Source: Gammaproteobacteria bacterium (lineage in GTDB: Bacteria > Pseudomonadota > Gammaproteobacteria > Enterobacterales > Alteromonadaceae). From it: a DNA stretch of 64,000 bases. The stretch spans positions 329,292-393,291 of the forward strand of contig JAAEZG010000001.1 of assembly GCA_018222985.1 (NCBI GenBank). The letters run 5' to 3'. The notes under the pieces are model-generated. The model did not search any database, was not told where the DNA came from, and saw only the letters and a program-made list of their open reading frames with translations. Made by a program: the position numbers and the translations under genes. Within the stretch, counting starts at the first letter, position 1; each line of letters starts with the position of its first letter. Below are positions 60,148 through 64,000 of the stretch, in pieces.

Positions 60148-61353
60148 ATTTGATCTTCCAATTTTAAATATTTTTGCTTTAAACCCCATATGTTCCTTAT
60201 TGCCTAACAACCAGTTTTTCTGATCCTCACTGAGCTTATCGTTCCTAGATTTCACTTCTACAAAAAAAAAGCTTTTAGCATCAAAAACTAGTAGATCTGG
60301 CCAGCCACAGAAATTTTTCCAGTAGTTCATTGCCATGTAATTAAGTACTTTCTTGATATCTTCTAGACCAAGCACATTCATTACCTTTTTTGCCTTAGTA
60401 ACATCTTTATCTCTATGAGCCCAAAGGTATTGCCTTAGATTTGAACTATATTCCAGCCAATAATCGAACAACCATTCCAAATCATCAAGCTCCGAGATGT
60501 GCCAATCTATGAGTTTCCGCTGCCTTACATAGTACTGTGAACTCCCAAAGTCATCCGGTAAGATCGTCGTAACCATACCTTCTTGGCATGTATTTGTATC
60601 GAAGTCATTTCTGCTACCAAATTGAACAATTCTTCCTTTGCTGTCGTCTGGATCTTCAATGACCAAATACATAAAGACACCAAATAAAACATGGAACGGT
60701 GCACTTTCAACCTCTATGACACTGAGCCCTTGCTTAATGAAATAGTCAGCAGCAAATTCTTCAACAGTAAGAATTTTATCTCCACCACGGATACCAACTT
60801 TTTTTTCTCCCGTGCTGAGATGCTCGGCGTTTACAAGGATAACTTCAGTATTTGTAATTTCGATTACTTCTTGCTGAGTTCTTTCACTGTATTCATACTT
60901 TGGCGTAATTTCATGCTGTTTTTTAATTTCAGAAATAACCTGTTTTTCAATAACACGCCTTTCTTCTGGAAAGCTAAATTCGGATGCGTTGTGATCTAAA
61001 GGGTCTAGATTAGGGTGGGTATCGTAAAACCTTCTAGTAGTTTCAAAAAAAATTTCACGCCAGTAATACCTAACAATTTTCGTCGTAGCTCCGTGCATAG
61101 GAGCTTTTGGTGCGGCAACAGCCTTTAGCCCTCTACAGACTGGACATACTTTTTCCTGAAACCCTATTGTCACAGGAACTCTTTCTCTTGAGCCTTCCCA
61201 AGAACCCATACTAAGTTGATGCGGGAGAAATTTCTCACCATGCTCTTGGTCGCATGAGCACATCATGACTTCATTGCAATCCTTGCAGTGATACTTACGA
61301 ATTAAATCATACTGATTTAAACAAGTTACATTTTCGTGAGCGCAATTTTTCAT
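60142..61353 (-). CDS. VRR-NUC/PD-(D/E)xK nuclease-like protein with N-terminal zinc motif
   Basis: The protein has 403 residues. The first 100 hold cysteine pairs (CAHENVTC, CKDC, CSCDQEHGEKF and VCPVCRG) that look like zinc ribbons. The C-terminal 80 residues carry WPDLLVFDAKSFFFVEVKSR and KLSEDQKNWLL, which fit the VRR-NUC fold: Asp in PDLL and E-V-K. The region between contains no named domain. The gene sits directly after an attC core (GTTAGGC, 7 bases before the ATG) and its TAA stop lies in the next core, the hallmark of an integron cassette. It may be a defence nuclease. Confidence 0.78.
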   Translation of the reverse strand: MKNCAHENVTCLNQYDLIRKYHCKDCNEVMMCSCDQEHGEKFLPHQLSMGSWEGSRERVPVTIGFQEKVCPVCRGLKAVAAPKAPMHGATTKIVRYYWREIFFETTRRFYDTHPNLDPLDHNASEFSFPEERRVIEKQVISEIKKQHEITPKYEYSERTQQEVIEITNTEVILVNAEHLSTGEKKVGIRGGDKILTVEEFAADYFIKQGLSVIEVESAPFHVLFGVFMYLVIEDPDDSKGRIVQFGSRNDFDTNTCQEGMVTTILPDDFGSSQYYVRQRKLIDWHISELDDLEWLFDYWLEYSSNLRQYLWAHRDKDVTKAKKVMNVLGLEDIKKVLNYMAMNYWKNFCGWPDLLVFDAKSFFFVEVKSRNDKLSEDQKNWLLGNKEHMGFKAKIFKIGRSNA

Positions 61354-61360
61354 GATTTAT

Positions 61361-61467
61361 GCCTAACGCAAAGCACACGGGTGACGACCGCCTAGCGGGT
61401 GGCATCCCGGCGGCCGCAGGCCGCTGTTAATGGCCATTGCCAGCCGCGAGTGATGCGCCTTGTTATG
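61361..61467 (-). repeat. attC site 1 (integron cassette recombination site)
   Basis: On the minus strand the site opens with CATAAC (61462-61467), which includes the TAA stop of the 98-residue gene. L'' is GCATCAC, pairing with L' GTGTGC with one extrahelical T, and the site closes with the perfect GTTAGGC (61361-61367, consensus GTTRRRY). The 107-base length and inner palindromes (GCGGCC/GGCCGC) fit attC sites of the VCR type. The start codon of the next gene follows after 7 bases. Confidence 0.78.
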
Positions 61468-61759
61468 AGTTTATTTTTTGAATCCATTGCTGAGCATCCT
61501 TGCGAGTTTTCTCAGAAACACGAGGCGAATCAGACGAATTGATAATTTTCAGGGCGGCTTCCGAACGACCTGCATTTATGATACTCCGAGCGTGGCCATT
61601 ACGAGAGACACAAGAGCCCTCAGTATAATCTGTCTCTGCTCGTAGCTTTTCTACTATATCCTCGCGCGATAAATTGTTCGACGAAAATTCACCAAAAAAT
61701 CTCGCGAAACAGGCCTGACCAACCGATTGAAGAGTTCTTGAAAGTTGTTTATCATTCAT
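61463..61759 (-). CDS. 98-residue cassette protein of unknown function
   Basis: The protein is charged and soluble, beginning MNDKQLSRTLQSVGQACFAR and containing FFGEFSSNNLSREDIVEKL, GHARSIINAGRSEAALKIIN and a Lys/Arg-rich tail. No domain is recognised. It starts shortly after the third core (GTTATGAG and GTTAGGAG lie 6-25 bases upstream) and its TAA stop is part of the next attC core, which defines a compact cassette. Small cassette proteins are often toxins, antitoxins or anti-phage factors; that is context only. Confidence 0.7.
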   Translation of the reverse strand: MNDKQLSRTLQSVGQACFARFFGEFSSNNLSREDIVEKLRAETDYTEGSCVSRNGHARSIINAGRSEAALKIINSSDSPRVSEKTRKDAQQWIQKINS

Positions 61760-61781
61760 GGGTTAACTCCTAACCAAAAAC

Positions 61782-61893
61782 TCATAACATTTATATATTG
61801 TGCGGACGCATTTAGAAACTACTTAAATTGATAGATCCCGATTTGTAGTCGCAAACTAAATTTTCTGTATCCGAGCGTTTTAACTTGTTAGAT
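61782..61893 (-). repeat. attC-like site 3 between HEPN-like and 98-residue genes
   Basis: ATCTAAC (61887-61893, a perfect RYYYAAC core) contains the TAA stop of the HEPN-like gene. The other end is GTTATGA (61782-61788). The arms pair poorly by eye, and the right half is shared with a second region before the HEPN-like gene (74 percent over 57 bases). The call rests on position and core sequence; it may be a degenerate or divergent attC. Confidence 0.45.
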
Positions 61894-63651
61894 TCTGTCT
61901 GCCTCGAAAAACATCTCGATATTACTTTCGTCAAATTTAAGCCCCTTTTCACTGAGTCGTTTGTAATACGATGAATAAGTCAGATCAGCCATCTTAAACC
62001 CCTCATCGATAGAGTTGAGAATATGATCTTTTGAGCCTAGAGACATAAGAGAGGAAAGTATTGTATCGAGATAGTTATGTATGTTTTCTATAAGAATCTC
62101 GGTATAGGATGGCGTCTTTCCATCGTGAACAATCATATTTCTTGCTCGATAAATGCGGCGTATCTGCCAATCCACCCGTTGCTCGTGCGAGTCAAGAGAA
62201 GAGACAACATTTGATGGAGTGGATAACAACCACTCCAAGTAGGAGAACCTTTCACTTAGGAGATGGAAGTCATTAAAACATCCTTTAAGATCACTCCTTA
62301 GTTCCTCATATTTATCAAGCGTCAACAAGTGAAAAGTCTTTTCTGGAATCCCTGTACAATCAACCTTTTTAAAAATATTTTTGCTAACCTCTAAGTTCCA
62401 AAGTAGCAAGTCTTTCGATAGTCTAGTAACTATCTTTTGTATATAACCAATATTTAGAAATGGCATGATTGAATTGGAGATATGCTCGATTTGAGATATT
62501 TTTTCTTCGTCCTTTGATGGCAAAAGAGATTCCAATGCAGTCCATAAATTAATAAGTTGATTTTCTACAGAGTCACTAGCTAGAGCCAAGGAATGAAGAT
62601 CGGCACTTCTATTAAATCGAAAGAATGATTCTCTCTCCATCGAAAACCCTGCCATGAACTTCTTTAGCTTTCTTGAAGCAGCTCCTATTTTTAAATCCTT
62701 GCATTTATGCATGGGGTTAAAATGACTCGCAACAATCTTTCCATTATCCAAGTTTGGAGAAACAACCAAACCTTCCTTTATTTTCTTAGGTGACTCCTTA
62801 TGATGATATAGACCTATCAAAGTCTGGAGTTGCTCTACTTTTGAATCTGAGTATTTTTTAGCTCTGTGAAATTCTTTTGCTTTGCATTTCGTTATCAGGA
62901 AAATTTGATTCTCTGAAAGATCAAAATTTAAGTCGTCTATGACTTGAGACAACTCACCCTTATCTTCGGTAATAGTAATTCCTAACTTTTCTGCGGGACT
63001 CTCGAAACCCTTTAAAAATAATGGTCCTTTATAAACTACACGGAATTCCTCTGGTTCGTTTTTAAATTTATCTAAGTAATTGGAAATCTCCGAATTTCCT
63101 GAAATTCGATCATCAGAATAGTGAAAAAAGCTTCTGGTTATTCCTTGAATATACTTTTCAGAATATCCGCTATTCAGCAATGTTGTTATATAGCTCCGTG
63201 TCAAGGTTCGAATACTAGATGGGCTCTTAGTTTCACAAATCGCCTCGACTAAAAGTTCTTCATTCCTAGATTTATATAGCCTTAATGGCATTTGACTTTC
63301 AAGAAGTTTTAGGCAGGTCAACTTGCTTCTATCAGGGATTTTGGGATCTTTTAAGGTTGATTTAACTCCTCTCAAATCGACCTTAAGTGATGACTGCGCA
63401 ACCATGTCTTTATCTATATTTGTGCAAAGTTCATCGATAACATGCTTCAAATTCGGGCTCTTAATTGATCCTGCCTCGATAGCCGAATAGGTCTGAATAG
63501 CTTCTCTAACTAATAAGCTAGTATTCATCGCAGAGGGCTTATAGGTATCAAGGGTAAATTCGAATAAAAGCTCCTCTACAAGCTGCGCAAACAGTATGAG
63601 TTCTTTTGAGCCCTGGATGTCATCCCACTTGTGTAGACTTCTGAATTTCAT
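61888..63651 (-). CDS. Large HEPN-domain protein (ApeA-like), candidate anti-phage factor
   Basis: The protein has 587 residues. The C-terminal third carries the ApeA-type HEPN pattern: LINLWTALESLLPSKDEEKI near residue 360, then IRRIYRARNMIVHDG near 525 with the RX4H motif RNMIVH, followed by the helix TEILIENIHNYLDTILSSLM. HEPN RNases with this motif cleave RNA in abortive anti-phage responses. The N-terminal 350 residues (starting MKFRSLHKWDDIQGSKELIL) show no domain I know. At 1.76 kb it is large for a cassette. Its stop lies in an attC-like core and no second gene shares the unit. Confidence 0.72.
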   Translation of the reverse strand: MKFRSLHKWDDIQGSKELILFAQLVEELLFEFTLDTYKPSAMNTSLLVREAIQTYSAIEAGSIKSPNLKHVIDELCTNIDKDMVAQSSLKVDLRGVKSTLKDPKIPDRSKLTCLKLLESQMPLRLYKSRNEELLVEAICETKSPSSIRTLTRSYITTLLNSGYSEKYIQGITRSFFHYSDDRISGNSEISNYLDKFKNEPEEFRVVYKGPLFLKGFESPAEKLGITITEDKGELSQVIDDLNFDLSENQIFLITKCKAKEFHRAKKYSDSKVEQLQTLIGLYHHKESPKKIKEGLVVSPNLDNGKIVASHFNPMHKCKDLKIGAASRKLKKFMAGFSMERESFFRFNRSADLHSLALASDSVENQLINLWTALESLLPSKDEEKISQIEHISNSIMPFLNIGYIQKIVTRLSKDLLLWNLEVSKNIFKKVDCTGIPEKTFHLLTLDKYEELRSDLKGCFNDFHLLSERFSYLEWLLSTPSNVVSSLDSHEQRVDWQIRRIYRARNMIVHDGKTPSYTEILIENIHNYLDTILSSLMSLGSKDHILNSIDEGFKMADLTYSSYYKRLSEKGLKFDESNIEMFFEADRI

Positions 63652-63945
63652 CTTATTCTCTTGGTGAATTGAACATTTGTATATTGTGCGTACGCTTTTG
63701 AAAACTCGTCCAACTTATAGCTTTCGGTTCTTAACTTTCTGATCAAGCCGGCATTCCTGAATTGAAAGGCTTCGAGTTAGCAAAGGTAATTAGATCATGC
63801 ACAGTTACACTTTACCGAGCACACAATATCTAACCTTTATTTTTTGTTATATAATTGACGACATTAAACGACTTAAATACACAACACAACACACAATATT
63901 GCTGAAGTGAGTGTGCAGTACTTCGCTAGCAACACCCACACTTAC
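63652..63945. other. AT-rich leader with attC-like half-site, no gene
   Basis: A 57-base stretch at 63672-63728 is a diverged direct repeat (74 percent) of 61786-61842, both just upstream of a gene start. It includes the palindrome GCGTACGC. A GCTAAC core lies at 63776-63781 and a GTTAGAT core (GTTRRRY) on the minus strand at 63828-63834. ACACAATAT occurs repeatedly between 63811 and 63900. No integrase or further frame is visible. Confidence 0.45.
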
Positions 63946-64000
63946 TGTAGTGGTCAAGAAAAACTGGCCACCGGTTTATAGTTAATCCAGTATTTTTGCT
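63946..64000 (+). mobile_element. Probable insertion-sequence end (runs off the window)
   Basis: The last 55 bases begin TGTAGTGGTCAAGAAAAACT, then GGCCACCGGTTTATAG. TGTAGTGGTC with ACTGG-CACC is the kind of terminal repeat I associate with IS3-type elements of marine gammaproteobacteria. The family cannot be proved without the transposase, which would lie beyond the window. Confidence 0.45.

Overview
The window reads as a piece of a gammaproteobacterial chromosome, most likely from the Alteromonadales and plausibly a member of the Idiomarinaceae. Two things point that way: the housekeeping run thrS-infC-rpmI-rplT-pheS-pheT-ihfA has the standard gammaproteobacterial order, including the AUU start of infC, and several families are typical of marine gammaproteobacteria (DUF3833, DUF3080, DUF6746-like, DUF1329/YCF48/RND). 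The genus is an inference from family content; no rRNA is present to settle it.

Left part, 1-13.3 kb: the N-terminal part of a secreted isoaspartyl peptidase, a 0.3-kb block of nested inverted repeats, exonuclease I (sbcB) and a GMC oxidoreductase. These are followed by an envelope-transport-like group (RND/MMPL permease, YCF48 beta-propeller, DUF1329 protein), a four-gene operon (Nif3-like, cmoM, lipid kinase, beta-hydroxyacid dehydrogenase) and a histone-H1-like basic protein.

Middle part, 13.3-25.7 kb: a SulP transporter, then a ten-gene minus-strand operon (DUF523/DUF1722, CPD photolyase, NTF2-like, SDR, FAD amine oxidase, DUF1365, cyclopropane-fatty-acid synthase, DUF2878, chalcone-isomerase-like, DUF3833 lipoprotein). 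Next to it lie a LON-domain gene and an ECF sigma/ChrR pair. The set matches the known singlet-oxygen (RpoE-ChrR) response: sigma and anti-sigma control repair of light damage and membrane lipid modification.

Core part, 25.7-46.3 kb: translation genes, riboflavin synthase, a MoxR/VWA pair, NsrR with a palindromic site before a small membrane gene, a short P450, and a TetR-AidB-acyl-CoA ligase-AbgT group. It ends with a tRNA-Val(GAC).

Right part, 46.3-64 kb, is accessory. It holds a ParE/RHH toxin-antitoxin pair, a second photolyase, tehB and a complete four-gene Wadjet (JetCBAD) plasmid-defence operon. Directly upstream of that operon is an mqsRA module whose toxin gene is broken by one in-frame amber codon while the antitoxin/repressor is intact. 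Beyond 57.8 kb the DNA becomes visibly AT-richer: a remnant reading frame, a PLD-like membrane protein, a YaaW-like protein, and then three same-strand genes (VRR-NUC nuclease-like, 98-aa unknown, ApeA-type HEPN-like). The stop codon of each of these three lies inside a TAAC core of an attC-like site. I read this as a small integron cassette cluster with no integrase in view. The window closes on what looks like the end of an insertion sequence.
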